Shown: in pieces, positions 14,829 through 23,336 of the stretch | How the letters are laid out: every line of letters begins with the position of its first letter | Numbering within the stretch: position 1 is the stretch's first letter | Origin: an uncultured Verrucomicrobiales bacterium | Lineage (GTDB): Bacteria; Verrucomicrobiota; Verrucomicrobiia; Verrucomicrobiales; Akkermansiaceae | Length of the DNA: 57,654 bases | NCBI GenBank assembly: GCA_937893015.1 | Contig: CALBJX010000115.1 | Coordinates: forward strand, 1-57,654 | Reading direction: 5' to 3' | Translations under genes and position numbers: made by a program | The notes under the pieces: model-generated | Told to the model about the DNA's origin: nothing | The model's database searches: none | What the model saw: only the letters and a program-made list of their open reading frames with translations

Positions 14829-16433
14829 TCACTTGCGCTTGCGGCGTGCCGCGAGGGCGGCAAGGGCCAGCAGGCTGAGCGTCGCGGTGGCGGGCTCAGG
14901 GGTGAGACGGAGGTCTTCCCTCAGGGAGAAGGTGAAGATGGAGTTGTTCGTTTCCTTATCATAACGGCCGTAGATAAGGTACCACTCCGTGCCTTCGTAG
15001 GCATCAATCGTGAGATGAGCCACATTCTTGTCCAGATTACCGAAGGCATCCTCGACCAGCAGAGCGGAGTCAAAGTTCGTGAGCGTCAGGGTGAACACGG
15101 TGTTCATCAAGCCTTCCTCGGTGCCTTTCGGCAGGGCAGAGGCGGGGTCCTTGAGAACGATGTTCAGGGAGCCCGGCACGTTGTGGTAGGTGTTCAGCAT
15201 ATCACCCGAGAGCTGGTCGGTGGTGTAGCTGATGTTCTTGAGGGTCAGGGTTTCACCCCCGTAGATGCCCTCCACACTGCCGTCCTGTCGCACGGCAAGA
15301 CCGCGGATATCGTCTCCGGGCAATTTGATGTCCGCCACATCCAGCGTGCACTTGCCCTGAATCTGCAAGGCACCGCCCCAATCGTGGCGCAGGTTGTTCG
15401 GTGAGGTCTGAAGCCTGGAGTTCCGGTCGACATAAACGTTGTTGACCGCACCCCACGCGCCGTCTTTTTCCGTCGCGTACACCACAAGAGAATGGTCAAT
15501 AACATCCAGGCGGAATGCTTCCGCCGGCGTGGCGCCGACTGTGCTCGCCTGCAAGTATTTGTCAGCATACAGAATGGTATTGCTGATGGTGGTGTTGCCG
15601 TTGAAACGGAACTCGTTTGTCGTGATATTGGCCTTATCGAAGACAATGGAGGTGCCTTCCACCTTGATGCCGGACACAGCGAGGTTGGCGCGATCGTTTT
15701 CACTGATGGCGCGCAGACCATTGCTGTCAATGATGGCATTTTGGATAAAGGACGTCGTATCCATGGCCTGGAAACCATAGGTAGCGTTTTCGTCAACCAT
15801 GACATTGCCGCCGGCAATCACCACACTGTTTGCAATGGCTGAGCTGCCGTTGTGTGCGCCGTTAGGGATGGAGATGCTGGTCTGCTCGCCCAGTTCGAGC
15901 AAGGCCCCCTTTTGCACGGTAATCACGGCGTTGTCTCCGCCGCCCACGAAGGCTTGGTCGTTCTCCTTGGTGCCTTGGTGGAAGAGGGAAAGCGTGCCTT
16001 GCTCCACTGTCACGCTGCCCTTGAAATCATTGTCGTCGTCTGTCTTGTCATCAATGTCGCGATTGACATCATTGAGGCGAATCCTCAGCGTGCCGCTGCC
16101 GGATTTGACGAGCTCGCCGTCGCCGAAAACAGAGCCTTGACCGAACTTGGCCTTGCTGCCGCTGATACGCACGGTCTTGCCTTCATTCACGATGATGGTG
16201 GTTTGTTGCGTAAGGTCGATGGTCTTATCCAACGCCAGCTCGCCGTTTGCGTCAAACGCACCGGGATTGAAGGTTACTTCACCCCCCGCCGTGTTGTACG
16301 AATAGGTATCACTCTGCGTGCCTTCGCTCGTGGTGTAGTGCAGCGTTTCGCCCGCTTGCCATGGGGATTCGGGGGTTGCCTCAGCCAGCATAGGCAGGCT
16401 GAGCACCAGGGTCGTAATGAGTGTCTTTTTCAT
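14829..16433 (-). CDS. PEP-CTERM surface protein with beta-strand repeats, short paralogue
   Basis: The 534-residue product has a signal peptide (MKKTLITTLVLSLPMLAEA) and a C-terminal PEP-CTERM sorting signal: PEP, a hydrophobic helix (ATATLSLLALAALAA) and RRKRK. The body is rich in beta strands with autotransporter-like patterns (FGDGELVKSGSGTLRIRLND, VTVEQGTLSL). It should be exported and processed by an exosortase encoded elsewhere, then displayed on or released from the surface. It is about 60% as long as its shared part would suggest for a full passenger and lacks the ~200-residue N-terminal domain of the upstream paralogue at 16610. A TGC-TATGGT extended -10 lies about 35 nt before the ATG at 16433. 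Confidence 0.85.
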   Translation of the reverse strand: MKKTLITTLVLSLPMLAEATPESPWQAGETLHYTTSEGTQSDTYSYNTAGGEVTFNPGAFDANGELALDKTIDLTQQTTIIVNEGKTVRISGSKAKFGQGSVFGDGELVKSGSGTLRIRLNDVNRDIDDKTDDDNDFKGSVTVEQGTLSLFHQGTKENDQAFVGGGDNAVITVQKGALLELGEQTSISIPNGAHNGSSAIANSVVIAGGNVMVDENATYGFQAMDTTSFIQNAIIDSNGLRAISENDRANLAVSGIKVEGTSIVFDKANITTNEFRFNGNTTISNTILYADKYLQASTVGATPAEAFRLDVIDHSLVVYATEKDGAWGAVNNVYVDRNSRLQTSPNNLRHDWGGALQIQGKCTLDVADIKLPGDDIRGLAVRQDGSVEGIYGGETLTLKNISYTTDQLSGDMLNTYHNVPGSLNIVLKDPASALPKGTEEGLMNTVFTLTLTNFDSALLVEDAFGNLDKNVAHLTIDAYEGTEWYLIYGRYDKETNNSIFTFSLREDLRLTPEPATATLSLLALAALAARRKRK

Positions 16434-16550
16434 GTCGTTCTCTGTTATTGGGGGAACGGCGGATAACCATAGCACGCCGACGGAAGAGGGAGTCTACTCG
16501 ATATGGCAATGAAGTCAAGGATAATATCAAAGGATGATGCACGCGAGGGT

Positions 16551-16588
16551 AAAAAAAACGGTCTGACCATCGGTCGGACCGTTTTTGA
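16551..16588 (-). terminator. Terminator of the long PEP-CTERM gene
   Basis: An 11-bp stem, ACGGTCCGACC/GGTCAGACCGT on the minus strand, with a 3-nt loop and eight T after it. It separates the two PEP-CTERM genes into two transcription units. Confidence 0.85.
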
Positions 16589-16609
16589 AACTTGCGTGTT
16601 GAGCTTGTT

Positions 16610-18844
16610 TTACTTGCGCTTGCGGCGCGCCGCGAGGGCGGCAAGGGCCAGCAGGCTGAGCGTCGCGGTGGCGGGCTCAGGCGTGGTGATGTGCAGGTTC
16701 TCCATGGTGGAGAAGGTGAAGATGGAGTTGTTGGTCTCCGCATCGTAGCGGCCGTAGACGAGGTGCCACTGCGTGCCTTGGAAGGCATCGATGGTCAGCT
16801 TGGCGACCTCAGGATCCAGATTGCCGAACGCATCCACCACCAGGAGGCTGGAATCGAAATTCGTCAGCGTCAGCGTGAACACGGTGTTCGTCAACTCTTC
16901 GCCATCAGGCAGGAGGGCATTCTTGGGATCCTTCAGGTGCAGGTCCAGCGTGCCGTGAGCACCGCTCACCTCATCGTATTTGATAAGCATGTCACCGGAA
17001 AGCTGGTCGGTGACGTAGCGGATGTCCTTGAGGGTCAGGGTGTCACCATGTTCGTCGACAGCCTGCACGGTGCCGTCATGGCGCACGGCAAGACCCTTTT
17101 CATCACCCGGCAACGTAATATCGGCGATATCCAGCTTACACTGGCCCTGAATATGCAGGCAACCGCCCCAATGGCTCTCCAAATCGTTTTTCGCCGTCTG
17201 CAGCTTGGAGGTCTTGTCCACATACACGTTGTCCACGTGGCCCCAGGTGCCGCTCGAGTGCTCATTGGCACCGGCACCATAAATGACATGAGAGCCTTCC
17301 ACAACGTCCAAGCTGAACAAGCCATCCGTGGCCAGAGAGGAAGCAATCAGCGTTTCATCCGCAAAGAGATTGGTGTTGCGGAGGACGGTGTGACCGTTGA
17401 AATAGAAATCGTCCGTGAGAATATCGGCGTTTTCGAACACCACCATATCATCACCTTCGCGGGCATCAAAGACGGTGATGCCGGCAACGATGAGGCGGGC
17501 GCGCACCTCGGGGTCCACCTGATTAACACCCTCGCGCGTGATGACGGCATTTTGGATGGTGGAGGTTGCGAGCTGTGTCTCGGGGATGTGGTACTCATCA
17601 TCCTGATGCACGCGCACGGCACCGCCGTCAATCACGATGTTGTGGGCATGGGGGTCCGTGCTGGTGTGGGCACCCAGCGGAATGGAGATTTCCGTGCGGT
17701 CACCCATTTCCAGCGTGGCGCCCTCCTTGATGGTGATGACGGTGTCCTCACCGCCGCCGAGACGTGCTTTGTAGTTAGAGGATTCCACATCCACATCGGA
17801 GTGGGTGAGGAAGAGCGTACCTTCTTCCACAGTGACGCTGCCGTCGTAGTCATTATTTTCATTAGTTGCGATATCGCGGTTGGTGTCGTTGAGACGAATC
17901 GCCAGTGTGCCGCCGCCGGATTTCACCAGCTCGCCGCTGCCGAACGCGGAACCCTTTTCATGCGTCTTGCCGTCGGCACCTGTAAACGGGATGGCACCAT
18001 TGATTTCCACGGTCTTGCCATCGTCCACAATGAAGGTGGTGCGGGCGGTCAGGTCGATGGTGTTATTCAGCGTCAGCTTGCCGCTTTCATCGAACTTATC
18101 GGGGTTGAAGGTCACTTCACCATTGGCCGTGCCGTAGGAGTACACGTTCTTTTGGTTGCCGTTTTCCACGGTGGTGTAGCGCACCACTTCATCGTTGGCA
18201 AAGGGCTTTTCTTCCAGCACAAACTCCTCGAAAGCAGCGAGGGTGTAGGGTTCGTGCTCCAAACGTGCGGACACGAGGTTGACGTTGGTGCCCGTGGCGG
18301 GGGTCAGCACCAAGTTTTGGTTGAAAATGCGGGTGGACGTTGCCGCCGTGCCCAGCGAGACAGAGGAGATGTGCTGGCCGGTGTACCTGTCCGCCGCCGA
18401 GGAGTTCACCGGGCCGGACACGGTGAAATTCGTTGTCGTGTTACCCGTTGTGCCGCGGAGGGCCACGGTGTCATTGCCGCCCTTGTTGGAGCCGTTGTGG
18501 GAGAGCGCGAAGCTCAAGGGCATGTCCGCCCCGAGCGTGACGCTGCCCAGAGAAAGGGTCTGCCAGCTGTTCGGGTTGGCATAGCTGGCCATGCCCAGCG
18601 TCAGCGTGTTATCCGCGCTGCTGTAGGTGTAACCGACGGCATAGATGGCCGGCCATGCGTTATTGTTCAGGTTCACCGTTGCCAAGGTGGTGAAGGTGTC
18701 GGTGTATGCCAGTGAATCAAAGGTGGCATAGAGATTCCACGAGTCATTGTTGGCGATACCCTCACCGGAGAGGGTCAGCCCGGCGTCTGCCAACACAGGC
18801 AGAGCGCATGCCAATAACGAAGCCACAAAAAGAGTCTTTTTCAT
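16610..18844 (-). CDS. PEP-CTERM surface protein with beta-strand repeats, long paralogue
   Basis: The 744-residue protein has a signal peptide (MKKTLFVASLLACALPVLAD), an N-terminal jelly-roll-like domain of about 200 residues absent from its neighbour, and a C-terminal ~520 residues homologous to the protein at 14829. Shared blocks include GTANGEVTFNPDKFDESGKL, FGSGELVKSGGGTLAIRLND and the NTVFTLTLTNFDSSLLV region; the PEP-CTERM tail is identical. This is a tandem duplication with later divergence. The N-terminal domain may bind glycans, which is inference only. A clear promoter (18883-18910) gives a leader of about 35-40 nt that starts with a small GC hairpin, unlike the leaderless genes nearby. 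Confidence 0.85.
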   Translation of the reverse strand: MKKTLFVASLLACALPVLADAGLTLSGEGIANNDSWNLYATFDSLAYTDTFTTLATVNLNNNAWPAIYAVGYTYSSADNTLTLGMASYANPNSWQTLSLGSVTLGADMPLSFALSHNGSNKGGNDTVALRGTTGNTTTNFTVSGPVNSSAADRYTGQHISSVSLGTAATSTRIFNQNLVLTPATGTNVNLVSARLEHEPYTLAAFEEFVLEEKPFANDEVVRYTTVENGNQKNVYSYGTANGEVTFNPDKFDESGKLTLNNTIDLTARTTFIVDDGKTVEINGAIPFTGADGKTHEKGSAFGSGELVKSGGGTLAIRLNDTNRDIATNENNDYDGSVTVEEGTLFLTHSDVDVESSNYKARLGGGEDTVITIKEGATLEMGDRTEISIPLGAHTSTDPHAHNIVIDGGAVRVHQDDEYHIPETQLATSTIQNAVITREGVNQVDPEVRARLIVAGITVFDAREGDDMVVFENADILTDDFYFNGHTVLRNTNLFADETLIASSLATDGLFSLDVVEGSHVIYGAGANEHSSGTWGHVDNVYVDKTSKLQTAKNDLESHWGGCLHIQGQCKLDIADITLPGDEKGLAVRHDGTVQAVDEHGDTLTLKDIRYVTDQLSGDMLIKYDEVSGAHGTLDLHLKDPKNALLPDGEELTNTVFTLTLTNFDSSLLVVDAFGNLDPEVAKLTIDAFQGTQWHLVYGRYDAETNNSIFTFSTMENLHITTPEPATATLSLLALAALAARRKRK

Positions 18845-18882
18845 ATGTTGATAAGAGTTAAACGAACCGCGGGGGCGCGGAA

Positions 18883-18910
18883 AGTCTAGACCCTTCTTTG
18901 AGAATGTCAA
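18883..18910 (-). promoter_or_regulatory. Promoter of the long PEP-CTERM gene
   Basis: Minus strand: TTGACA (18910-18905), 16-nt spacer, TAGACT (18888-18883). The ATG is 38 nt further on. The leader contains a CCGCG/CGCGG hairpin and no Shine-Dalgarno sequence. Confidence 0.7.
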
Positions 18911-18940
18911 GGAAAATGTCCGAATTGTGACGGAAAAATT

Positions 18941-19040
18941 GGGATTTGTAGGGATGTACAAAGTACAAATCAGCCGCGCTGAAGCGCGGCACGCCAAGCG
19001 CATGCAGGGCTGCATCCTGAAATGCGTTTTGCGCTTGGCG
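18941..19040. repeat. Intergenic element, copy 3 (partial)
   Basis: An AT-rich arm with GTAC-containing units (18941-18970) is followed by a GC hairpin (CCGCGC TGAA GCGCGG, about 18973-18989). Then comes a long palindrome, CGCCAAGCGC (about 18992-19001) to GCGCTTGGCG (about 19031-19040), with an inner ATGCAG/CTGCAT hairpin. The remaining 19041-19219 holds nothing I recognise. Confidence 0.55.
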
Positions 19041-19219
19041 GCAACAGTGATGTTCGTGTATAGGCGTGCTTTTTGCTCGTGTATGCCGTCTATGGGATGG
19101 GAATGAGGATTCCTTTATTTTGGCCCTGTTTTGGTCTTTTTATAAAGCGTTAATAATAAAACGATTGTATGTGACATTGGGCGAAAATAGGCAAGAAAAG
19201 TGAGATTTTGAGCCCTATT

Positions 19220-21010
19220 TTATGACTTTTTGTTGTCTCCCCCTGTATCGGGCGATGTTAAAGCAGCCAGTTCCCCATTATGAACCATGGTGGCTAATCC
19301 GATGCGAAGAGCCTTGGCGTACACCTGATTTGTTGCAAAATACTTCTCGGTGAGAATGTATCTGGTTCCCGCGCCTTTACCGATTGCGCTCAATATACCT
19401 GAATCAACAAAGCCTTGAATAAGCGTCCTGATTTGCTTGCGTGATAGATGCTCTTCAAAAAGCTTTGAAAAATCTTTCATTTTGGCACTTTGATGAGTTA
19501 ATAAATAAGAGGTGACGAACGTGAATGTCATCGTTTCATTCCATTCTTCTTTCTTCTTGAAATACTCCGCGCTATTATCCGTAAAATCGTAATATTGGCG
19601 GGAAAGAATATAGGAAGTTCCTTTCGTCCTCCCTTTCTTTTCGACCAATCCTCTTTTGACAAGAGACTTAATCGTATCTCGGCTTACTAGTTCGTAATCA
19701 TCATTCAGAATACGATTGAGTGCGAAAATATCGAGAGCCGATAATTTTTGCTCATCGGCGAGGTCTTGCTGAACTGCTTTAATAAACAACGCGAAAGCTT
19801 TATTTTCTACAACAGCGGATAAATGAAGTTCTACGCAAAAATCCGTGCTTCGGCTATAATCAGGTGTCGGTTTACCCTCGGAAAGTGTTTCCCGAAAAAT
19901 TTTATCAATTCCCTGCCCGGAGCGTTCTACAAGTCCTGTTTTAGCCAACACATCAGCCAAGAGACGATTACGCGGTGTGCTGGGTGTTTCTATCAGGTGT
20001 TCCTTATCAACGCCTTTGGGGAAACCTCCGCCGCTCATAACCACAATCTTCTGTGGATATTGTTTGATGACAATTTCGCTAGGGAAGGTGTAATCTCGAT
20101 GCGCAACGGCATTGCACAGAGCTTCTCGAATAACCTTTTCGTTAAAATACGGGATAGAGCTGATATAGGGCCCCTCTTGGATCGGGATAGCCCCATTCCT
20201 CACATTGATATCGTGCCATAAACGCTCAACGCAGGAATAAAAACAATCGTTATACTCTTCACGTTTACGGAATTCCACTTCAGACTCTGTTTCACGGTAT
20301 TCCAGCTTGATGACAGCATTGGGCACATATTCACGAATTGCGTCCTCTGTGCCGAGCAAAATCAGAGCAGCTCGTGTGGTACCTTTGTCGTTGACGAGGT
20401 GCAAATCCCTCAACACCTGATTGTCCGACAGCGACAAAAAGTCCGGATTATGTTGTTTTTCAGCATAGCGCCGCTTCAGAATTTTGATAGCCTCGGAATC
20501 TAAATTCCTTATCGATGCTCCGTGTGCAATGCCGGAAGACCAATCGGACATTTGATTTTGCCGCCGAATCTCATCCTGCTTATCAAGAGAAAGCGGAACC
20601 AGACTCTCGCCGTCTCTTCCGTAGAAAATTCTCTTCCATGCAATAGGGGTCCCGAACGGAGCCGCCGGAATTTGCAGCATGAGTGCTTTCTTGCCATTTC
20701 TGGTGATGACAACTTGCTCACGAATGGTGATATTGTATGTGGTATCACGCGCAATATCATGTTTTAATTTCAGGGCGGGATTCTCCGCATATTTGGTGCC
20801 GACCACACACCGCGTCTTATCTTCCACGCCGAAGATAAGCCATGCAAACGCTTTGCCTCGCAGGTTTGCTTCGTTACTCAGGGCTGAAACATAGGGACCT
20901 ACTTGCTCGATAAATTTCGTATTCTCTGCCTTTTTAAATTCTACCACCTCATTTTCAGGATACTGAATGAGTCTATCAAACAGGGTTTCATAGTCGGTGG
21001 TTTCTTTCAT
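19220..21010 (-). CDS. AlbA_2/Schlafen-type regulator with GHKL-like and winged-helix domains
   Basis: The 596-residue protein starts with an AlbA_2 domain (EVVEFKKAEN near residues 21-30, FAWLIFGVEDKTRCVVGTKY near 55-74). A GHKL-like segment IREALCNAVAHRDYTFP lies near residues 294-310. Two winged-helix-like stretches follow in the last 200 residues. It belongs to the RecG-like/'putative DNA binding' group, of unknown role. It starts 49 bp after the premature stop of the RhuM gene, and the sequence between them still reads as protein in a shifted frame, so the two genes appear to have been joined by recombination. A promoter with TAGCAT lies 8 nt before its ATG. Confidence 0.8.
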   Translation of the reverse strand: MKETTDYETLFDRLIQYPENEVVEFKKAENTKFIEQVGPYVSALSNEANLRGKAFAWLIFGVEDKTRCVVGTKYAENPALKLKHDIARDTTYNITIREQVVITRNGKKALMLQIPAAPFGTPIAWKRIFYGRDGESLVPLSLDKQDEIRRQNQMSDWSSGIAHGASIRNLDSEAIKILKRRYAEKQHNPDFLSLSDNQVLRDLHLVNDKGTTRAALILLGTEDAIREYVPNAVIKLEYRETESEVEFRKREEYNDCFYSCVERLWHDINVRNGAIPIQEGPYISSIPYFNEKVIREALCNAVAHRDYTFPSEIVIKQYPQKIVVMSGGGFPKGVDKEHLIETPSTPRNRLLADVLAKTGLVERSGQGIDKIFRETLSEGKPTPDYSRSTDFCVELHLSAVVENKAFALFIKAVQQDLADEQKLSALDIFALNRILNDDYELVSRDTIKSLVKRGLVEKKGRTKGTSYILSRQYYDFTDNSAEYFKKKEEWNETMTFTFVTSYLLTHQSAKMKDFSKLFEEHLSRKQIRTLIQGFVDSGILSAIGKGAGTRYILTEKYFATNQVYAKALRIGLATMVHNGELAALTSPDTGGDNKKS

Positions 21011-21018
21011 ATCATCCC

Positions 21019-21047
21019 ATGCTATGAAGGCCGAGCGGTTCGGTAAA
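21019..21047 (-). promoter_or_regulatory. Near-leaderless promoter candidate of the second AlbA_2 gene
   Basis: Minus strand: TTTACC (21047-21042), 17-nt spacer, TAGCAT (21024-21019), 8 nt to the ATG at 21010. Weaker than the others. Confidence 0.4.
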
Positions 21048-21059
21048 GGAAATTTTGTG

Positions 21060-21722
21060 TCATTTTCCGAATAAAACGGAATTCATATCCATTCTCACCT
21101 CATCGCTGCTGCTTGTCTCAGCGGGGGTGTTATGCCACCCGCCGCATTCTACGCGCTTCCGCATATCATCCATCCCCTCCTGTTCCATGTGGAACAGGAG
21201 AATTTGGCCGTGGTCGTAGTCATCGAGCAGGTCGAGCGCGGCGGTGTATTGCTGCACGACATCGAGAATCTGCGTGCTGTCGAGGTGATGCTCCACGCGC
21301 TTCATCACCTGCACGATTTGTGACAGGTCGCTCAGCCGTTGTTGATTGAGAGCATAGCCTTTGAGGAGGTAGTTTTTCAACACGCCGTTCGCCCAGCGCC
21401 GGAATTGCATGCCGCGCACGGATTTCACGCGGTAGCCGACGGAGATAATCATGTCCAGATTGTAGTATTCCACCTGACGTGTGACGCTGCGCGTACCCTC
21501 CTGTTGAACTGTCGCAAAATTTGCGACAGTTGACATTTCCAGCTCTTCGCGCAGGGCATTAGCGATGTGTTTGCCGATGGTTTTTACATCGCGGTCGAAG
21601 AGGGCGGCCATCTGTTGGCGGTTCAGCCAGATGGTCTCCGCCCGGGCATCGGTGAGCACGGGCAGCACCAATTCGCCTTGGCGGAAGATAACGGATTCGG
21701 TGGGCGGGCAGTCGGTGTTCAT
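21060..21722 (-). pseudogene. RhuM family protein, truncated, lacking the C-terminal domain
   Basis: The 220-residue product keeps the RhuM N-terminal region: LNRQQMAALFDRDVKTIGKH, YNLDMIISVGYRVKSVRGMQ and FRRWANGVLKNYLLKGYALN, then LDLLDDYDHGQ. Many full-length family members continue after an L-F-G-K/E motif into a Fic/Doc-like domain. Here the gene stops directly after SVLFGK. One base out of frame the sequence continues ENDTKFPLPNRS, which resembles the expected continuation, so a frameshift plus deletion probably removed the rest. The family is linked to restriction loci and virulence islands. A parS-like site at 21181-21196 lies inside the reading frame and encodes FHMEQ. Confidence 0.7.
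21181..21196. other. parS-like centromere site 3
   Basis: A third perfect copy of TGTTCCATGTGGAACA, here inside the truncated RhuM gene and in the same frame (FHMEQ) as at site 2. Confidence 0.65.
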
Positions 21723-21739
21723 CGGAAAGGAAGAGTGCT

Positions 21740-22345
21740 TCAGTTCATCTTCAGCGCGGCGAGCAGGGCGATGGTCTGCGCCAGGGTCTCGGGGCGGTCG
21801 TCGGATTCGGGAAAGAGTTTTTCTCTCGGGATGGCGGCGTAGCGTTCGGCGGCCTTGGGGTTCAGCAGCTCGCGGAGCCCGACGCTGAAGACGCAGCCGA
21901 GGGCGAGAAAACGGCGTGCAAGCTCCGGCGAGCCGTTCCACGCATGGAGGAGCACGCGGGGCAGGGTGCCCGTGCGGCGGCGTTCGCGCAGGATGCTCTC
22001 TATCTCCCCCCACGCGTGGGAGCCGTGCAGGTGCGCCATGCGGTCGTGGCGGAAGGCGGCGCCGAGGTGGATGTGCAGCAGGATTTTCTGCGCCTCCATG
22101 CTGTCGCGGTGCTTTTCGTTGCCGTCCAGCCCTGTCTCGCCCACATCCGCCTGCGGGTAGCGGCTCAGCCAATCATCCAGCTCAAAGGCGAGCTCGGCGG
22201 GGTCGGCCGTCTCCGCATGCCAGGGGTGGATGCCGAAGCAGGGGGTCATGCCCTCCGCCGCGGCGACGCGGGGCCAGTCCTCGCGGGTGACGGAGCAGAG
22301 GTAGCCGCCGTGCGGCGTGGGGGTGTGCGTGTGATAGTCTTTCAT
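21740..22345 (-). CDS. TatD-family metal-dependent hydrolase, compact
   Basis: The product is 201 residues, shorter than the usual ~260. Metal-binding landmarks are present in order: HTHTPTPHG at the N-terminus (H-x-H), VGETGLDG (the Glu), HIHLGAAFRH, LLHAWNGSPE and LFPESDDRPETL (the final Asp). The family includes 3'-5' DNases and other amidohydrolase-like enzymes; the compact form is common in some Gram-negative phyla. The ATG overlaps the radC stop as ATGA, so it is translationally coupled to radC. Confidence 0.8.
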   Translation of the reverse strand: MKDYHTHTPTPHGGYLCSVTREDWPRVAAAEGMTPCFGIHPWHAETADPAELAFELDDWLSRYPQADVGETGLDGNEKHRDSMEAQKILLHIHLGAAFRHDRMAHLHGSHAWGEIESILRERRRTGTLPRVLLHAWNGSPELARRFLALGCVFSVGLRELLNPKAAERYAAIPREKLFPESDDRPETLAQTIALLAALKMN

Positions 22346-23064
22346 CGGATGAAGCGGCCGTGGTCGCGGTAGCTGTAGTAGGGCAGCTCCTGACCTTCGG
22401 ACGGTGAGCCGATGATAACATGGTCCACCAGCGGAATGCACATGATTTTTGCGGCAGCAGCCACGGATTCCGTCAATTTGTCGTCCGCCTTGCTGGGGAC
22501 GGGACGGCCGCTGGGGTGGTTGTGGACAATGATGAAGCCCGCGGCATGGTGGATGACCGCTTCGCGGAAAATATTGCGCGGGTGGGTCATCACGTTCGTG
22601 AGGGTGCCGCGCCCGAGGTTCACGCGGCGCAGCAGGCGGCGGTGCGTGTCCAACAGCAGGACGACGAGATTCTCCACGCTCTCGTAGCGCAGCTCGCCCG
22701 CCAGCAAATCGTAGACCTGTTGAGCGGTGACAATGTTTTTCTGCACCAGCTGCTCCCTCACGGCGCGTTGCCCGAGCTCAAAGACGGCAGCCAGCGTGGC
22801 GGCTTTCGCAGGGCCGATGCCTTTCACGCTCTCCATGATTTCCGCAGCATCCCAGCGCCCCAAGGCGGAGAGCGAGCCCGCCGCGCGTTTCAGTTTGCCC
22901 GCGACCTCCAGCACATTGCAGCCGTGGATGCCTGTGCGCAGAAAGATGGCAATCAGCTCTTCATCCGTGAGCGCTCCGCGGCCTTCGCGCAGCAGCCGCT
23001 CGCGCGGGAGGTCGTTCTCGTTCATGTCACGGAGTTGCAGCGTGGGCTCGTCGATGTTAGACAT
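22342..23064 (-). CDS. radC: RadC family JAMM/MPN+ domain protein
   Basis: The 240-residue protein has the N-terminal helix-hairpin-helix-like part (LPRERLLREGRGALTDEELI, VKGIGPAKAATLAA) and the C-terminal JAMM domain with HNHPSGRPVPSKAD, giving the H-x-H-x(10)-D metal ligands. The biochemical role of RadC is unsettled despite its old link to DNA repair. I use the ATG at 23064; a TTG at 23073 is in frame. TACCTT ends 7 nt before the ATG as a weak -10. It is coupled to the TatD gene downstream. Confidence 0.9.
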   Translation of the reverse strand: MSNIDEPTLQLRDMNENDLPRERLLREGRGALTDEELIAIFLRTGIHGCNVLEVAGKLKRAAGSLSALGRWDAAEIMESVKGIGPAKAATLAAVFELGQRAVREQLVQKNIVTAQQVYDLLAGELRYESVENLVVLLLDTHRRLLRRVNLGRGTLTNVMTHPRNIFREAVIHHAAGFIIVHNHPSGRPVPSKADDKLTESVAAAAKIMCIPLVDHVIIGSPSEGQELPYYSYRDHGRFIR

Positions 23065-23170
23065 GTGTGACAAGGTAACAAAATGCCGCGCAAAAGAAAA
23101 GGAAAAAGGCGCTTCTTCTCACATTTTGCTCTGTCTGCAGAACAGCTTGACAAATCGGAGATTTGTCGGG

Positions 23171-23336
23171 ATGTACGATGTACGATGTACGATGTACGAA
23201 GTTTGAGTTCCGCTCGCTACGCTCGCAAGGATGACGAAACCTGTCTGACACAATTGTCAGACAGGTTTTTGAAATTCCGCGCGGCACAGCCGCGCCTAAA
23301 TTTAACATCGTACATCGTACATCGTACATCGTACAT
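23171..23336. repeat. Intergenic arm-and-hairpin element, copy 4 (complete)
   Basis: The left arm is a tandem of TACGATG units (23173-23198) ending AAGTTTGAGTT. Then come a small hairpin (GCTCGCTACGCTCGC region), a linker AGGATGACG, a perfect long palindrome (23237-23270, arms AAACCTGTCTGACA/TGTCAGACAGGTTT plus T-run), a GC hairpin (GCGCGGC ACA GCCGCGC, about 23279-23295) and a right arm of CATCGTA units (23302-23336). The right arm is the reverse complement of the left. It lies between radC and the radical SAM gene and can act as a terminator. Confidence 0.8.

Noticed and set aside
23171..23336. Possible CRISPR array in the tandem GTACGATG units
   Set aside because: Units are only 7-8 nt, have no spacers, and occur as complementary arms; no cas gene is present.
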